Shown piece after piece: positions 46,952 through 56,876 of a stretch of 64,000 nucleotides of DNA. The first letter of the stretch is position 1. Every line of letters begins with the position of its first letter. Below the pieces are notes generated by a model that worked only from the letters and a program-made list of their open reading frames with translations, searched no databases and was not told the DNA's origin. The translations under genes and the position numbers were made by a program. This DNA comes from an uncultured Collinsella sp. (lineage in GTDB: Bacteria; Actinomycetota; Coriobacteriia; Coriobacteriales; Coriobacteriaceae): positions 186,001 to 250,000 of the forward strand of contig UQWS01000001.1 in assembly GCA_900544875.1 (NCBI GenBank), in the 5' to 3' direction.

Positions 46952-47992
46952 TTAGGCGGTTTTTGCGCCCGTCCGGTTAAGAAAAGCTGCCAGATGCGTA
47001 CACATCACGCAGCGCGCGGGCTTGGCGCTGGCAATCGGCCCAAACAACAGACCGAGTCCCCGATGGTTGTCCTTGAGCGCGGCGACCATCTGACGGGTTC
47101 GAGGCGCATCGAGCATATCACGCATGCGGGCGGAACGCTCGATTGACGACACTCCATGCGGGCTCAGACACAAATTCTCGATGCAGGCGACCAGTCCGGC
47201 AAAGTAGAACTTTTGGCTTGCCAGCTTGAGCCGACCACCGCTATCTGCTTCCGAGAGTGAGTCTGCAAGCTCGTCGAGCGCTCGGATGTCATCGGATACC
47301 CTGGCATACATGGTGGGATCAAAGGCATCTGTAAGCTTAGGTGCCGCCGCGTGGAAACAAGCATCGCCGAGGCCGAACACGCATCGTGCCTGCGAGAGCG
47401 CATATGCCATAAACTCAACCGTACGGTACGCCTTGCCGTGCGACAGGCATGCCTCAAACAGCGGACGGCTATACATCACGCCGGAGACTTGAGCAACCAA
47501 GCCGCCTAAAATCAACTGGGGCAGCCCGGTCACCATCGAAGACTTGTCTTCAATGACAATAGAGGCAGCATCCAAGACGCGCGAATGGCGCTCTCGATGT
47601 GCATCATAGCGGTCGAGCGATACCGTGGGGAACACTATGTCTGCCGCAGTATCGCACGCGGTATCGACCATCTTGGAAAGGGACTGCGGAGCAAACCACT
47701 CATCGGCGTTCATAGCGATGATTTGAGAGCCGCGCGAGGCAGCAAAACCAGCACGAAGACAAGCGCTGCGCTTCGCGTCCTCGACGTTAATCAAATCAAT
47801 ATGGATGTCCCTGTCGGCAGCAACTTGAAGCGAATGGCGCACACCGGGCGCAGCATCGCGGCAGACAACGACAATCTGCAAATCATAGAGGTCTTGGTTC
47901 TGGATACTCTCGAGCGCACGCATCGCATAGCTGGGCGAACCTTCTACCACAAGGATCACCGAAAGTCGCGGATGCGAGCCACGTCGAACCAA
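46952..47992 (-). CDS. Family 2 glycosyltransferase-like protein, 346 aa
   Basis: The N-terminus has the GT2 fold: LSVILVVEGSPSYAMRALES then IQNQDLYDLQIVVVCRDAAP, with MNADEWFAP near residue 95 in the place of the usual DxD motif (here NADE). The rest is helical, without a clear membrane span. Metal-binding Asp residues are partly changed, so activity is uncertain; it may use a different donor or be a degenerate GT2. The start is a TTG at 47992 with GAGAGGA upstream. Its acceptor is unknown. It is a single gene between argR and truA. Confidence 0.75.
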   Translation of the reverse strand: MVRRGSHPRLSVILVVEGSPSYAMRALESIQNQDLYDLQIVVVCRDAAPGVRHSLQVAADRDIHIDLINVEDAKRSACLRAGFAASRGSQIIAMNADEWFAPQSLSKMVDTACDTAADIVFPTVSLDRYDAHRERHSRVLDAASIVIEDKSSMVTGLPQLILGGLVAQVSGVMYSRPLFEACLSHGKAYRTVEFMAYALSQARCVFGLGDACFHAAAPKLTDAFDPTMYARVSDDIRALDELADSLSEADSGGRLKLASQKFYFAGLVACIENLCLSPHGVSSIERSARMRDMLDAPRTRQMVAALKDNHRGLGLLFGPIASAKPARCVMCTHLAAFLNRTGAKTA

Positions 47993-48153
47993 GTTATCCG
48001 TCCTCTCGACAGCAATGAATCAAACTGTCGTTCATGGTACACCCCGGCAATAAAAGCAATGAGACACCGGTTGCACTGCACGCCAAGAACAGATGTTGCA
48101 CACGCGCAGCCCACGGATGACAGGTGCCGACGAACGGCGCGTCGAGCCCTCCC

Positions 48154-48978
48154 CTAGTCGAGCACGACAAGCTCGGCGGGATCGTAATCCACGCCCATAA
48201 ACGTAAGGCCGCAGGCAGGAGCCGTGGGGCCCGCAGCGGTACGATCGCAAGCATCGATGACCTCGCGCATCCACTCGGGTTCACGGCGATGCATGCCAAT
48301 CTCGACAAGCGTGCCAACGATCGTACGGACCATCGAATGCAGAAACGCATTGCCCTCGATGGTAAACGTCAGGATGTTCTCGCCAAACGCAACCTCATGG
48401 CCAAACTCGGCGCGCATTACGCAGCGGTGCGTAGGTTTGCCCACGGCAGAGGCAACCTTGCAAAAGCTTTTAAAGTCCTGCTCGCCCAAAAGCGCAGGGC
48501 AGGCGGCCGCCATCGCATCGACGTCGAGGGGATAGCGATGCCACCACACAGCACCGCGTGACAGCACGGGGCGTGCATCGCGATCGGCAATACGGTACGT
48601 ATACGTACGGGAACGCGCGTCAAAGCGTGCAGAAAAGCCCTTACGGGCCCTGCAGACCTCGTTTATGGCGATGTCTTTGGGCAGCAGGGCATCCATAGCC
48701 CGCAGCCACCTACGGCGCGTACACGCGAGCTCAGCGTCCGTTACGGGCACACTGATGTACTGAGCCACGGCATGTACGCCGGCATCGGTACGCCCCGCGC
48801 ACGTCAGATCAATCGGGCGGCGAAGCAGCGTCTCGATGGCTCGACGTAGCTCACCCGCAACCGTCGTCTGTCCCGGCTGCTCGGCAAATCCGCTATACGA
48901 TGAGCCATCATAGGCCACGCGAAATACGAGCGTGGCGTCAAGCTCGGAAATCGAATTGAAATCAGACGGCGCAGTCAT
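48154..48978 (-). CDS. truA: tRNA pseudouridine(38-40) synthase
   Basis: A 274-aa enzyme with the TruA sequence: VAYDGSSYSGFAEQPGQTTV, then the catalytic Asp in CAGRTDAGVHAVAQY (near residue 65) and FSARFDARSRTYTYRI, with FLHSMVRTIVGTLVEIG in the C-terminal half. It makes pseudouridine in the anticodon arm of tRNAs. The ATG at 48978 has GGGAG upstream; an in-frame TTG at 48993 is less likely. It is the usual gene after rplQ, from which it is separated by a terminator. Confidence 0.95.
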   Translation of the reverse strand: MTAPSDFNSISELDATLVFRVAYDGSSYSGFAEQPGQTTVAGELRRAIETLLRRPIDLTCAGRTDAGVHAVAQYISVPVTDAELACTRRRWLRAMDALLPKDIAINEVCRARKGFSARFDARSRTYTYRIADRDARPVLSRGAVWWHRYPLDVDAMAAACPALLGEQDFKSFCKVASAVGKPTHRCVMRAEFGHEVAFGENILTFTIEGNAFLHSMVRTIVGTLVEIGMHRREPEWMREVIDACDRTAAGPTAPACGLTFMGVDYDPAELVVLD

Positions 48979-49013
48979 GGGCGCTCCCAACAAACAATCA
49001 ACGGTATCGCGAC

Positions 49014-49044
49014 AAAAAAAGAGGGGTACGCGAACGTACCCCTC
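49014..49044 (-). terminator. Intrinsic terminator of the ribosomal/rpoA block
   Basis: GAGGGGTACG-TTCG-CGTACCCCTC followed by TTTTTTT on the minus strand: a perfect 10-bp stem with a stable TTCG loop, 27 bp after rplQ. Confidence 0.95.
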
Positions 49045-49070
49045 GAATATAGCCTATGCAGACGAATTGT

Positions 49071-49538
49071 CTACTCAGCGGTCTCCTCAGCAGGAGCCTC
49101 CTCGACGGCCTCGACCTTCTTGGGAGCAGCGGCCTTCTTGGGGGCCGGAGCAGCCTTCTTGGCCTTAGGCGTGCAAGGCTCGGTGACGAGCTCCATGATA
49201 ACGATAGGAGCGTTGTCGCCCTTACGGTTACCGAGCTTCATGATGCGGGTGTAACCGCCGTTGCGGTCCTGCCACATGCCCTGAGCAGCCTTGTCGAAAA
49301 TCTCGGCAACGAGCTGCTTATCGCCGAGCTTGGCGATAGCCAGACGACGAGAGTGCAGGTCGCCCTTCTTGGCCCAAGTGATGATCGGGTCGACGACCGA
49401 ACGCAGCGCCTTAGCGCGGGTCTCGGTGGTCTTGATGCGGTCGTTCTCGAAGAGGGCCTTAGCAAGGCTCTTCTTCATGGCCTTGGTGTGGCTCGCATCG
49501 GTGCCGAGCTTCAGGCCCTTCTTAACGTTGTGACGCAT
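49071..49538 (-). CDS. rplQ: Ribosomal protein bL17 with an Ala/Lys/Glu/Pro-rich C-terminal tail
   Basis: The first 120 residues are a normal bL17 (MRHNVKKGLKLGTDASHTKA; KDRIKTTETRAKALRSVVDP-type segment; NGGYTRIMKLGNRKGDNAP). A 35-residue tail (PKAKKAAPAPKKAAAPKKVE and so on) follows, similar in composition to the bL31 tail in this window. It sits at the large-subunit surface near the tunnel exit. It is last in the rpoA block, 30 bp after rpoA. Confidence 0.96.
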   Translation of the reverse strand: MRHNVKKGLKLGTDASHTKAMKKSLAKALFENDRIKTTETRAKALRSVVDPIITWAKKGDLHSRRLAIAKLGDKQLVAEIFDKAAQGMWQDRNGGYTRIMKLGNRKGDNAPIVIMELVTEPCTPKAKKAAPAPKKAAAPKKVEAVEEAPAEETAE

Positions 49539-49568
49539 GGTCTAGTTTCTCCTCAAATATGCGAAGCA

Positions 49569-50510
49569 TTAAGCCTTCAGGCTCAGGCCCATGGACTCAA
49601 GCTTGTCCTTCACTTCCTCGATCGACTTAACACCGAAGTTACGGATGTTGAGCAGATCGTTCTCCGAGAACTCAACGAGCTGACGGACCGAGTGAATGCT
49701 GGCGCGCTTAAGGCAGTTGTAGGAACGGACGGAAAGGTCCAGATCCTCGATCTGCTTGTCCAGCTCGGCGTTGTCGTTGGTGACCTCGGGAGCGAAGATC
49801 GAAGCCTCCTCCTCGACCTCGGGGGTCTCGGCAAGGTTCATAAAGGCGGCCATATGCTGGTTGATGATATTGGCAGCCTGGACCACGGCGTCGCGCGGGG
49901 CGATGGAGCCGTTGGTCTCGATCTCGAGGACAAGGCGGTCGTAGTCGGTGTGCTGACCGACACGGCAAGCCTCAACGAGCTTGGCGCAACGGGAAACCGG
50001 CGAGTACAGCGAGTCGACGTGGATCACACCGATGGGATCGTTGTCGCGCTTGTTGGCCTCGCCAGAAACATAGCCGCGGCCATAGCCGATGCGCATGCTC
50101 ATGGTGAGATGGCCACCCTCGGTGAGCGTAGCGATGTGCTGCTCGGGGTTGACCAGCTCAAACTCGGACGGAATAAAGAAGTCCGCACCGGTGACCTCGC
50201 AGGGGCCGTCAACCGAGATGGTGGCGGTCGCCTCGTCGGTCGTGCCGAGAGCCCTGAAGACAAGACCCTTGACATTCAGGACGATGTCGGTGACATCCTC
50301 GACCATGTTAGGGATGGTCATGAACTCGTGCTGCGCACCATCGATCTGAATAGCCTCGACGGCGGCACCCTCGAGCGAGGACAGAAGAACGCGACGAAGG
50401 GAGTTACCCAGCGTATCGCCGTAGCCACGCTCGAGCGGCTCGACGGAGACACGAGCAGACGTCTCGTTGATCTCTTCGACCTGAACCTGAGGCCTAATGA
50501 ATTCTGACAT
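49569..50510 (-). CDS. rpoA: RNA polymerase alpha subunit
   Basis: 313 residues: the N-terminal dimerisation/assembly domain (RVSVEPLERGYGDTLGNSLRRVLLSSLEGAAV), a flexible linker and the C-terminal domain (SVRSYNCLKRASIHSVRQLVE, FSENDLLNIRNFGVKSIEEV) that contacts DNA and activators. Length is normal. The ATG at 50510 has GGAGG upstream. It lies between rpsD and rplQ as in most bacteria. Confidence 0.97.
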   Translation of the reverse strand: MSEFIRPQVQVEEINETSARVSVEPLERGYGDTLGNSLRRVLLSSLEGAAVEAIQIDGAQHEFMTIPNMVEDVTDIVLNVKGLVFRALGTTDEATATISVDGPCEVTGADFFIPSEFELVNPEQHIATLTEGGHLTMSMRIGYGRGYVSGEANKRDNDPIGVIHVDSLYSPVSRCAKLVEACRVGQHTDYDRLVLEIETNGSIAPRDAVVQAANIINQHMAAFMNLAETPEVEEEASIFAPEVTNDNAELDKQIEDLDLSVRSYNCLKRASIHSVRQLVEFSENDLLNIRNFGVKSIEEVKDKLESMGLSLKA

Positions 50511-50542
50511 GTATTACCTCCAGCCTCAGCAGCCCGGATGGA

Positions 50543-51139
50543 CTACTTAGAGTAGAGCTCGACGATGAGCTGCTCGTTGATATCACCGCTGATCTGCTCA
50601 CGCGTCGGCAGAGCGAGCACGTTACCAGACAGCTTCTCGATATCGACCTCGAGCCAGCCAGGGACCTCAAAGCGCTCGGAGGAAATCAGGGCCTCCTTGA
50701 TGGGGAGGAGGTCACGGAACTTCTCGCCGACAGCGACGACGTCGCCGGCCTTGACGCGGTAGGACGGGATGTCCACGCGCTTGCCGTTCACGGTGAAGTG
50801 ACCGTGACGGACGGACTGACGAGCCTCTTTGCGGGTGCGGGCGAAGCCAAGACGGAAGACGACGTTGTCGAGGCGAGACTCAAGGATGATCATGAGGTTC
50901 TCACCGGTGACGCCATTCATCTTACGGGCCTTGTTGAAGTAGCCGTGGAACTGCTTCTCCAGAACGCCATAGATGAACTTAACCTTCTGCTTCTCGCGCA
51001 GCTGCATGCCGTACTCAGATTCCTTGCGACGGCGCTTGGGCTGACGGATAGATTCCTTCTTGCTGCTGTAACCGAGCTCAGCGGGATCGATCCCGAGCTG
51101 ACGGCAGCGCTTAAGAACAGGAGTCCTGTCGATTGCCAT
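50543..51139 (-). CDS. rpsD: Ribosomal protein uS4
   Basis: 198 residues with the S4 RNA-binding domain (LESRLDNVVFRLGFARTRKE then ARQSVRHGHFTVNGKRVDIP). It initiates small-subunit assembly by binding 16S rRNA and, in many bacteria, represses its own operon. No zinc-binding cysteines are present near the N-terminus (MAIDRTPVLKRCRQLGIDPA). Confidence 0.97.
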   Translation of the reverse strand: MAIDRTPVLKRCRQLGIDPAELGYSSKKESIRQPKRRRKESEYGMQLREKQKVKFIYGVLEKQFHGYFNKARKMNGVTGENLMIILESRLDNVVFRLGFARTRKEARQSVRHGHFTVNGKRVDIPSYRVKAGDVVAVGEKFRDLLPIKEALISSERFEVPGWLEVDIEKLSGNVLALPTREQISGDINEQLIVELYSK

Positions 51140-51158
51140 ATTGATACGATCCTTTCAG

Positions 51159-51563
51159 TTACACGCGGCGACGCTTCTTGGGGCGGCAGCCGTTGTGCGG
51201 AATGGGGGTCTTGTCCTGGATGCTCGAGACCTCGAGGCCAGCAGCCTGGAGGGAGCGGATGGCGGTCTCACGACCGGAGCCGGGGCCCTTGACGAAGACG
51301 GAAACCTTCTTCATGCCGTGCTCCATGGCCTGCTTGGCAGCAGCCTCGGCAGCCATCTGGGCAGCGAACGGCGTGGACTTACGGGAGCCCTTGAAGCCCA
51401 CCTGGCCAGCCGACTTCCAGGAAATGACGTTGCCCTGGGGATCGGTGATCGAAACGATCGTGTTGTTGAACGTAGAACGAATGTGAGCCTGGCCCACGGA
51501 AATGTTCTTACGGTCCGCGCGCTTCAGACGGGCAGCGCGAACGTTCTTCTTAGCAGTAGCCAT
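51159..51563 (-). CDS. rpsK: Ribosomal protein uS11
   Basis: 134 residues: [60 protein letters not shown] and the basic end [13 protein letters not shown]. It forms part of the platform of the small subunit next to the mRNA exit. It sits between rpsM and rpsD with short gaps. Confidence 0.97.
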   Translation of the reverse strand: MATAKKNVRAARLKRADRKNISVGQAHIRSTFNNTIVSITDPQGNVISWKSAGQVGFKGSRKSTPFAAQMAAEAAAKQAMEHGMKKVSVFVKGPGSGRETAIRSLQAAGLEVSSIQDKTPIPHNGCRPKKRRRV

Positions 51564-51577
51564 CTATCTAGCGCTCC

Positions 51578-51952
51578 TTATTTCTTCTTCTTAGCACCGA
51601 TCTGACGCTTCGGGCCCTTGCGGGTACGAGCGTTAGTGTGGGTGCGCTGGCCGCGGACCGGGAGGCCCTTGCGGTGACGAAGGCCGCGGTTGCAGCCGAT
51701 GTCCATAAGGCGCTTGACGTTCTGGTTGCGCTCACGGCGGAGGTCGCCCTCAACCATGATCTGGTTCTTGTCGATATAATCGCGGATGGCGTTAACCTCA
51801 TCCTCGGTGAGGTCCTTAACGCGCGTATCCACGTTAACGTTGCACTCGACGCAAATCTTCGTCGCAGTGGTGCGGCCGATGCCGTAAATGTAGGTCAGAC
51901 CGATCTCAACGCGCTTCTCACGCGGGAGGTCGACACCATTAATACGGGCCAA
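51578..51952 (-). CDS. rpsM: Ribosomal protein uS13
   Basis: 124 residues: [54 protein letters not shown] and a basic tail. It contacts P-site tRNA and the large subunit in the head of 30S. The start appears to be TTG at 51952, after GAGGAGA; no ATG is near. It follows rpmJ by 14 bp. Confidence 0.96.
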   Translation of the reverse strand: MARINGVDLPREKRVEIGLTYIYGIGRTTATKICVECNVNVDTRVKDLTEDEVNAIRDYIDKNQIMVEGDLRRERNQNVKRLMDIGCNRGLRHRKGLPVRGQRTHTNARTRKGPKRQIGAKKKK

Positions 51953-51966
51953 CGTAGTCTCCTCTC

Positions 51967-52080
51967 TTAACCCTGACGCTGCTTATGACGGGGGTTCTCG
52001 CAAATGACGAGGACCTTGCCATGGCGCCTAATGATTTTGCACTTATCGCACATCTTCTTGACCGAAGGACGTACCTTCAT
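51967..52080 (-). CDS. rpmJ: Ribosomal protein bL36
   Basis: A 37-aa protein, [20 protein letters not shown] then [17 protein letters not shown], with the zinc ligands Cys11, Cys14, Cys27 and His32. It is the zinc-binding paralogue. The ATG at 52080 follows AAAGGAAG. It stands between infA and rpsM as usual. Confidence 0.96.
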   Translation of the reverse strand: MKVRPSVKKMCDKCKIIRRHGKVLVICENPRHKQRQG

Positions 52081-52230
52081 CGTTCTTCCTTTCGGTAGCG
52101 CTCAAACTACTTCCCTACTATCTACTCGCCCAGCCGCAGGCGTTTAAAACTATGGCTGGTCTTCACACACAATCCGACCGTAGGTTGAGCTAAGCCTGCA
52201 GTCGGAAATGGAGTGCGTGTATGCGTGCCG

Positions 52231-52449
52231 CTATTTGTAGCGATAGGTGATGCGGCCGCGGGTCAGGTCGTACGGGGAAAGCTCCACGACAACCCTGTCA
52301 CCGGGGAGAATACGGATGTAATTCATTCGGATCTTGCCAGAAATGTTGCACAGAACCGAATGACCGTTCTCGAGCTCAACCTTAAACATGGCATTAGGCA
52401 ACGGTTCCTTTACCGTACCCTCGAGCTCAATTGCGTCTTCCTTCTTCAC
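52231..52449 (-). CDS. infA: Translation initiation factor IF-1
   Basis: An S1/OB-fold protein: [73 protein letters not shown] at 52449 gives 72 residues, the normal length; a TTG six bases further upstream (52455) is the alternative. There is no ATG in frame. IF-1 binds the A site of 30S and helps initiator tRNA selection. It has a promoter of its own in the map-infA gap, and rpmJ follows after 150 bp. Confidence 0.94.
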   Translation of the reverse strand: MKKEDAIELEGTVKEPLPNAMFKVELENGHSVLCNISGKIRMNYIRILPGDRVVVELSPYDLTRGRITYRYK

Positions 52450-52488
52450 AAGCAATCATCTTTCTCTAGAAAACGACAGCGATTGAGT

Positions 52489-52517
52489 ATTTTACAACAC
52501 GTATGCACGCATCGTAA
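52489..52517 (-). promoter_or_regulatory. Promoter upstream of infA
   Basis: TTACGA (52512-52517) and TAAAAT (52489-52494), with TG one base before the latter, on the minus strand with 17-bp spacing, 40 bp before the GTG start. The 143-bp gap is AT-rich compared with the coding sequence on both sides. Confidence 0.6.
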
Positions 52518-52592
52518 TAACTTCGTAATGGCTCCACAACTAAGTGGAACTTGTTACATTTGAAATGTTAAGGCGTGCATTTGACGCAAGTC

Positions 52593-53381
52593 CTACATTT
52601 CACCGCCCTGCAAGGAACACCAAGCACCTTGCGCGTCGGTGGTGAGAATCACCGGACCGTCATTGGTGATGGCGACGGTGTTCTCGTAGTGCGCGGCGGG
52701 CAGGTGGTCGTTGGTCGTGACGATCCAACCGTCGGAGCCCGTGCTCACATGGTTGGAACCCATCGTAACCATCGGCTCGATGGCAATGACCATGCCGGCT
52801 TGGAGGCGAACGCCCCTCCCCTTCTTTCCATAGTTAGGAACGTTGGGGTCCTCGTGCATCACGCGGCCAATGCCATGGCCCACATAATCACGAAGCACGC
52901 CGTAACCGTGAGACTCGGCGAGGGACTGAACGGCATAACCGACGTCCCCGATATGGTTACCGGGAACAGCCTGCTCGATGGCAGCCTTAAGGCAATCGCG
53001 CGTGACCTCGCACAAAGCCTTGGCTTCGGGCGTGGGGGTGCCGACGAAAAACGTCCAAGCGTTATCGCCGACCCAACCGTCGACAACGGCTCCCGTATCG
53101 ATGGAGATGATATCGCCATCGCGCAGGATCATGTCGGGGTTGGGAATACCGTGGACCACGGCATCGTTGATCGATGCGCAAATGGTCCCCGGGAACCCGC
53201 CGTAACCCTTAAAGGCCGGGGTGCCGCCATGCATGCGGATAATCTGCTCCGCGAGCTGATCAAGCTCAAAAGTCGAAACGCCGGGGCGCACCATGGCTCC
53301 AACGTGGCGGAGCGCCATCTTAGATAGCGCTCCTGCCTTCTTCATCTGCTCGATTTGCGTTGCAGACTTAATCTTGATCAT
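52593..53381 (-). CDS. map: Methionine aminopeptidase (type I)
   Basis: 262 residues. Metal ligands are in ISIDTGAVVDGWVGDNAWTF (Asp pair), YVGHGIGRVMHEDP (His) and VIAIEPMVTMG (Glu), with Glu in YENTVAIT at the end. SINDAVVHGIPN contains the substrate His. It removes the initiator Met from new proteins. It overlaps the adk stop codon by 4 bp (ATGA). Confidence 0.97.
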   Translation of the reverse strand: MIKIKSATQIEQMKKAGALSKMALRHVGAMVRPGVSTFELDQLAEQIIRMHGGTPAFKGYGGFPGTICASINDAVVHGIPNPDMILRDGDIISIDTGAVVDGWVGDNAWTFFVGTPTPEAKALCEVTRDCLKAAIEQAVPGNHIGDVGYAVQSLAESHGYGVLRDYVGHGIGRVMHEDPNVPNYGKKGRGVRLQAGMVIAIEPMVTMGSNHVSTGSDGWIVTTNDHLPAAHYENTVAITNDGPVILTTDAQGAWCSLQGGEM

Positions 53382-54004
53382 AGACCGAGAGCCTCTTTGA
53401 CATCCCCGTACACGGTCTCGCGAGCCTGGTCACCGTTGACCGACTTGAGCAGACCCTGGCCACGATAGTAGTCGACGAGCGGGCTCGTGGACTTCTCGTA
53501 GACATCGAGACGGTTCTTGATGGTCTCGGGCTTGTCGTCGTCGCGCTGATACATCTCGCCTGCGCACTTGGGGCAGGTGGCATCGGCAGCGGTGCCGGTG
53601 TAACCGCAGGCGCGGCAGGTGCGACGCGAAGACAGACGATCGATAATGACCTCGGGGGCCACATCGACCAGAAGGGCACAGTCGATCTCGCGACCCATGG
53701 CGGAGAGCTCGGAATCGAGCGTCACGGCCTGGGCGGTGTTGCGCGGGAAGCCGTCGAGGATGAAGCCCTGCTGGGCGTCATCGGCGGCAAGGCGCTCCTT
53801 GACAAGGTCGATCACGAGCTGGTCGGGAACGAGCTCGCCAGCGTCCATGTACTTCTTAGCCTGAATACCAAGCTCGGTGCCACCCTTGACGGCAGCACGC
53901 AGCAGGTCGCCCGTGGAAATGTGAGCGACGCCAAACTCGGCGACGAGCTCCTGTGCGACGGTGCCCTTGCCGGCACCCGGAGCTCCGAGCAATACGAGGT
54001 TCAT
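53378..54004 (-). CDS. adk: Adenylate kinase
   Basis: 208 residues: P-loop LLGAPGAGKGTVA near residue 7-15, AMP site GFPRNTAQAV, and a lid of the long type with four cysteines (CRACGYTGTA and CPKCAGEM), probably binding zinc. It interconverts ATP + AMP and 2 ADP. The ATG at 54004 follows GAGGAGG with 7-base spacing; a TTG six bases upstream is less likely. Confidence 0.96.
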   Translation of the reverse strand: MNLVLLGAPGAGKGTVAQELVAEFGVAHISTGDLLRAAVKGGTELGIQAKKYMDAGELVPDQLVIDLVKERLAADDAQQGFILDGFPRNTAQAVTLDSELSAMGREIDCALLVDVAPEVIIDRLSSRRTCRACGYTGTAADATCPKCAGEMYQRDDDKPETIKNRLDVYEKSTSPLVDYYRGQGLLKSVNGDQARETVYGDVKEALGL

Positions 54005-54022
54005 GAGCAATCCTCCTCTAGC

Positions 54023-55309
54023 CTATTTAAAGAATCCATCGTAATCATACATCTTGATCTGGCCTTCGAGCTTATCGACCGTGTCGAGCACGACGCCGAC
54101 CATGATGAGGATGGACGTGCCGCCAAATGCCTGGATCAGATGGTTACCCGTGAAGGAGAAGATGATCGAAGGCACGATGGCGATGAGCGCCAAAAAGACA
54201 GCGCTGGGAAGCGTAATCTTGTTGAGCGCGTTCTTGATGTAGGCCGCGGTAGCCCTACCCGGACGCACGCCCGGAATAAAGCCGCCCTGCTTCTTAAGGT
54301 TGTCGGCCGTGTCATCGGGGTTGAACACCATAGAGGTGTAGAAGTACGCGAAGAACACGATGAGGACAACGTTAAGCACCCAGTTGAGCCAACCGGTCGA
54401 AAGCGCGGAGGCAACTGCCTGAATCCAGCCGATACCGGGGAAGAACACGGCAATCTGAGCCGGGAAGTACAGCAGCGCCGAAGCGAAGATGATCGGCACG
54501 ACACCCGCGGTGTTGACCTTGATGGGCAGGTAGGTGGTCTGGCCACCCATCATGCGACGGCCCACGACGCGCTTAGCGTAGGAGACCGGGATGCGGCGCT
54601 GGCCGCGCTCAAGGAAAACAATCAGCGGGATAACCAGCAGGATGATGGCGCAGATGATCACCATGGTGATGATGCCACCGGCATTGCCCTCGGTGCTGGA
54701 GAAGATCGCCTGCGGCAGGCCGGCCATGATGTTCGCAAAGATGATCAGGGACATGCCATTGCCGATACCGCGCTGGGTGATGAGCTCACCAATCCACATG
54801 ATCAGCATAGCGCCCGCAGTGAGCGTGCCGACGATCATGAGGTCGAAGATGATCTCGGGAGCGCCAGCGCCATTAAAGCTGATGCCGAAGCTCTTAAAGA
54901 GGAAGAGGTAACCCACGGAGTTGAGGATTGCCAGAGCCAGGGTGAGGTAACGCGAATACTGCGTAATCTTGGTCTGACCGACCTCGCCCTCGCGGGCAAG
55001 CTCATGCAGGGAAGGCACAACGGCCTGGAGCATCTGGAGGATGATTGAGCTGGTGATGTAAGGCATGATGCCCAGCGAAAACACCGACACATAGCTCAAC
55101 GCGCCGCCAGAGAAAAGATTCAGGAGGGCCATAGCACCTGCGGCGACCGAATTGTTATCGGTCGAGAAAAGGCCCAGCATCCCCTGGAAGGGAATGCCGG
55201 GCACAGGAACGTGCGCACCAATGCGGTACACGACGAGCATAGCTATGGTAAAAAGAATCTTTTCGCGCAATTCTTTGATGCGGAAAGCATTCTTAAGACC
55301 ATTTAGCAC
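54023..55309 (-). CDS. secY: Preprotein translocase subunit SecY
   Basis: A 428-aa channel subunit with ten membrane helices, beginning [20 protein letters not shown] and containing [13 protein letters not shown] (plug region), [18 protein letters not shown] and [20 protein letters not shown]. It forms the translocation pore driven by SecA, encoded at 24-26 kb. The start is a GTG at 55309, overlapping the rplO stop by 7 bp (GTGCTAA), so secY depends on rplO translation. Confidence 0.97.
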   Translation of the reverse strand: MLNGLKNAFRIKELREKILFTIAMLVVYRIGAHVPVPGIPFQGMLGLFSTDNNSVAAGAMALLNLFSGGALSYVSVFSLGIMPYITSSIILQMLQAVVPSLHELAREGEVGQTKITQYSRYLTLALAILNSVGYLFLFKSFGISFNGAGAPEIIFDLMIVGTLTAGAMLIMWIGELITQRGIGNGMSLIIFANIMAGLPQAIFSSTEGNAGGIITMVIICAIILLVIPLIVFLERGQRRIPVSYAKRVVGRRMMGGQTTYLPIKVNTAGVVPIIFASALLYFPAQIAVFFPGIGWIQAVASALSTGWLNWVLNVVLIVFFAYFYTSMVFNPDDTADNLKKQGGFIPGVRPGRATAAYIKNALNKITLPSAVFLALIAIVPSIIFSFTGNHLIQAFGGTSILIMVGVVLDTVDKLEGQIKMYDYDGFFK

Positions 55310-55752
55310 GGCAGCTCGACCTTTCCGCCGGCGGCCTCGATCTTGGCCTGCGCAGAAGCGCTGACCTTGTCGACCTTGACCGTGAACTTCTTGGTGAGCT
55401 CACCATTGCCGAGCACCTTGACGGGCTCGAACTCGCTCTTGGTGATGCGAGCGGCCTTAAGAGCGGCACCGTCGATCACAGCGCCATCCTCGAACTTACG
55501 CTCGAGACGCTCAACGTTAACAGCGGTGTACTCGATACGACGGGGGTTGCGGAAGCCCGGAAGCTTGGGCAGGCGCATAGCCAGCGGAGTCTGGCCACCC
55601 TCGAAGCCGGCACCCTTGGTGCCGCCAGAGCGGGAACCCTGGCCCTTCTGGCCGCGGCCAGAAGTGGTGCCGTGACCCGAAGAATTGCCACGGCCGACGC
55701 GCTTGCGGTTCTTGGTGGAACCGGGCGCGGGAGTAAGATCGTGAAGCTGCAT
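55303..55752 (-). CDS. rplO: Ribosomal protein uL15
   Basis: 149 residues; N-terminus [20 protein letters not shown] then [20 protein letters not shown] with the glycine/arginine-rich extension that threads into 23S rRNA, and a C-terminal beta domain. It assembles late into 50S. It lies between rpmD and secY. Confidence 0.97.
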   Translation of the reverse strand: MQLHDLTPAPGSTKNRKRVGRGNSSGHGTTSGRGQKGQGSRSGGTKGAGFEGGQTPLAMRLPKLPGFRNPRRIEYTAVNVERLERKFEDGAVIDGAALKAARITKSEFEPVKVLGNGELTKKFTVKVDKVSASAQAKIEAAGGKVELPC

Positions 55753-55755
55753 TTG

Positions 55756-55938
55756 CTACTCCTCTACAATCTCGACAAGGTGCTTGACCTTGAAGATCAT
55801 GCCGCGGACGGACTCGTTGTCAGCAATCTCGCGAACCTCGCGGATCCTGTGGAGACCGAGGGCACGGACAGTACGGACCTGGTCCTGCTTGCAACCGTTG
55901 GTGCTGCGGACCTGCTTGATCTTGATGGTGTCAGCCAT
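55756..55938 (-). CDS. rpmD: Ribosomal protein uL30
   Basis: 60 residues, the bacterial short form: IKIKQVRSTNGCKQDQVRTV then RALGLHRIREVREIADNESV. It is a surface protein of 50S, absent from some bacteria. Its start follows rpsE by 2 bp. Confidence 0.96.
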   Translation of the reverse strand: MADTIKIKQVRSTNGCKQDQVRTVRALGLHRIREVREIADNESVRGMIFKVKHLVEIVEE

Positions 55939-55940
55939 GC

Positions 55941-56465
55941 TTAGTTCTCCTTACCGACGAACATCTCGGAGACCGTCAGGCCACGGCGAGCCGCGACGTC
56001 CTCAGGGCTGGAGAGCTCCTTGAGGCCCTCGACGGCAGCCTTGATGATGTTGAGGCCGTTGTCGGTACCGAGGGACTTGGACAGGACGTTCTTGATGCCA
56101 GCAAGCTCGAAGAGGGGACGCACAGCGCCGCCGGCGATAACGCCGGTACCCTCGACAGCGGGCTTGATGATGATGCGGCCGGCACCAAAGTGGCCGAGAA
56201 CCTCGTGCGGGATGGTGCCCTGCTCGGTCACCGGCACGTGGAACATGTTCTTCTTGGCATCGAGAGACGCCTTGGAGATGGCCAGGGGCACCTCAGCGGA
56301 CTTGCCCATGCCAACGCCGACGTTGCCCTTGCCGTCGCCAACGACGACGAGAGCGACGAGGCTCATGCGACGACCACCCTTGACGGTCTTCGACACGCGG
56401 TTGATGTAAACGACGCGCTCCTCGAACTCGGAGGCCTCGCGCTGCTGCTTCTGATTACGAGCCAT
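55941..56465 (-). CDS. rpsE: Ribosomal protein uS5
   Basis: 174 residues: [20 protein letters not shown] (double-stranded RNA-binding part), [20 protein letters not shown] and [20 protein letters not shown]. It lies at the mRNA entry and affects decoding accuracy; changes near residues 20-30 give spectinomycin resistance in other species. Confidence 0.97.
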   Translation of the reverse strand: MARNQKQQREASEFEERVVYINRVSKTVKGGRRMSLVALVVVGDGKGNVGVGMGKSAEVPLAISKASLDAKKNMFHVPVTEQGTIPHEVLGHFGAGRIIIKPAVEGTGVIAGGAVRPLFELAGIKNVLSKSLGTDNGLNIIKAAVEGLKELSSPEDVAARRGLTVSEMFVGKEN

Positions 56466-56479
56466 GTGCTACATACCTC

Positions 56480-56848
56480 CTAGAACTCGAGACCGGCGGC
56501 ACGAGCACCGTCGGCGAGGGCCTTGACGCGGCCATGGTAGATACGGCCACCGCGATCGAAGGCGACCTTGGTGATGCCGGCCTCGATGGCGCGCTTGCCA
56601 ACGAGCTGACCGACCTTCTCCGCAGCCTCCTTGTTCGAGGTGTGGGTGCCCTTGAACTCGGCCTCGAGGGTCGAGGCAGAGACGAGCGTCAGGCTAGAGC
56701 CCTTGCTGTCGTCGATGATCTGGGCATAGATGTTGGCGTTAGTACGGGTCACGCGAAGACGCGGACGCTCGGAGGTACCCGAGACCTTGCCGCGAACACG
56801 ACGCTGACGACGCTTGAGGCCTTCCAGCTTCGCCTTATGCTTGTTCAT
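56480..56848 (-). CDS. rplR: Ribosomal protein uL18
   Basis: 122 residues: [20 protein letters not shown] at the N-terminus, [17 protein letters not shown] and the end [20 protein letters not shown]. It binds 5S rRNA with uL5. It is separated from rplF by 75 bp that contain a hairpin. Confidence 0.97.
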   Translation of the reverse strand: MNKHKAKLEGLKRRQRRVRGKVSGTSERPRLRVTRTNANIYAQIIDDSKGSSLTLVSASTLEAEFKGTHTSNKEAAEKVGQLVGKRAIEAGITKVAFDRGGRIYHGRVKALADGARAAGLEF

Positions 56849-56876
56849 ACGTAAACTCCTAAAAAGGTTGATCTTG

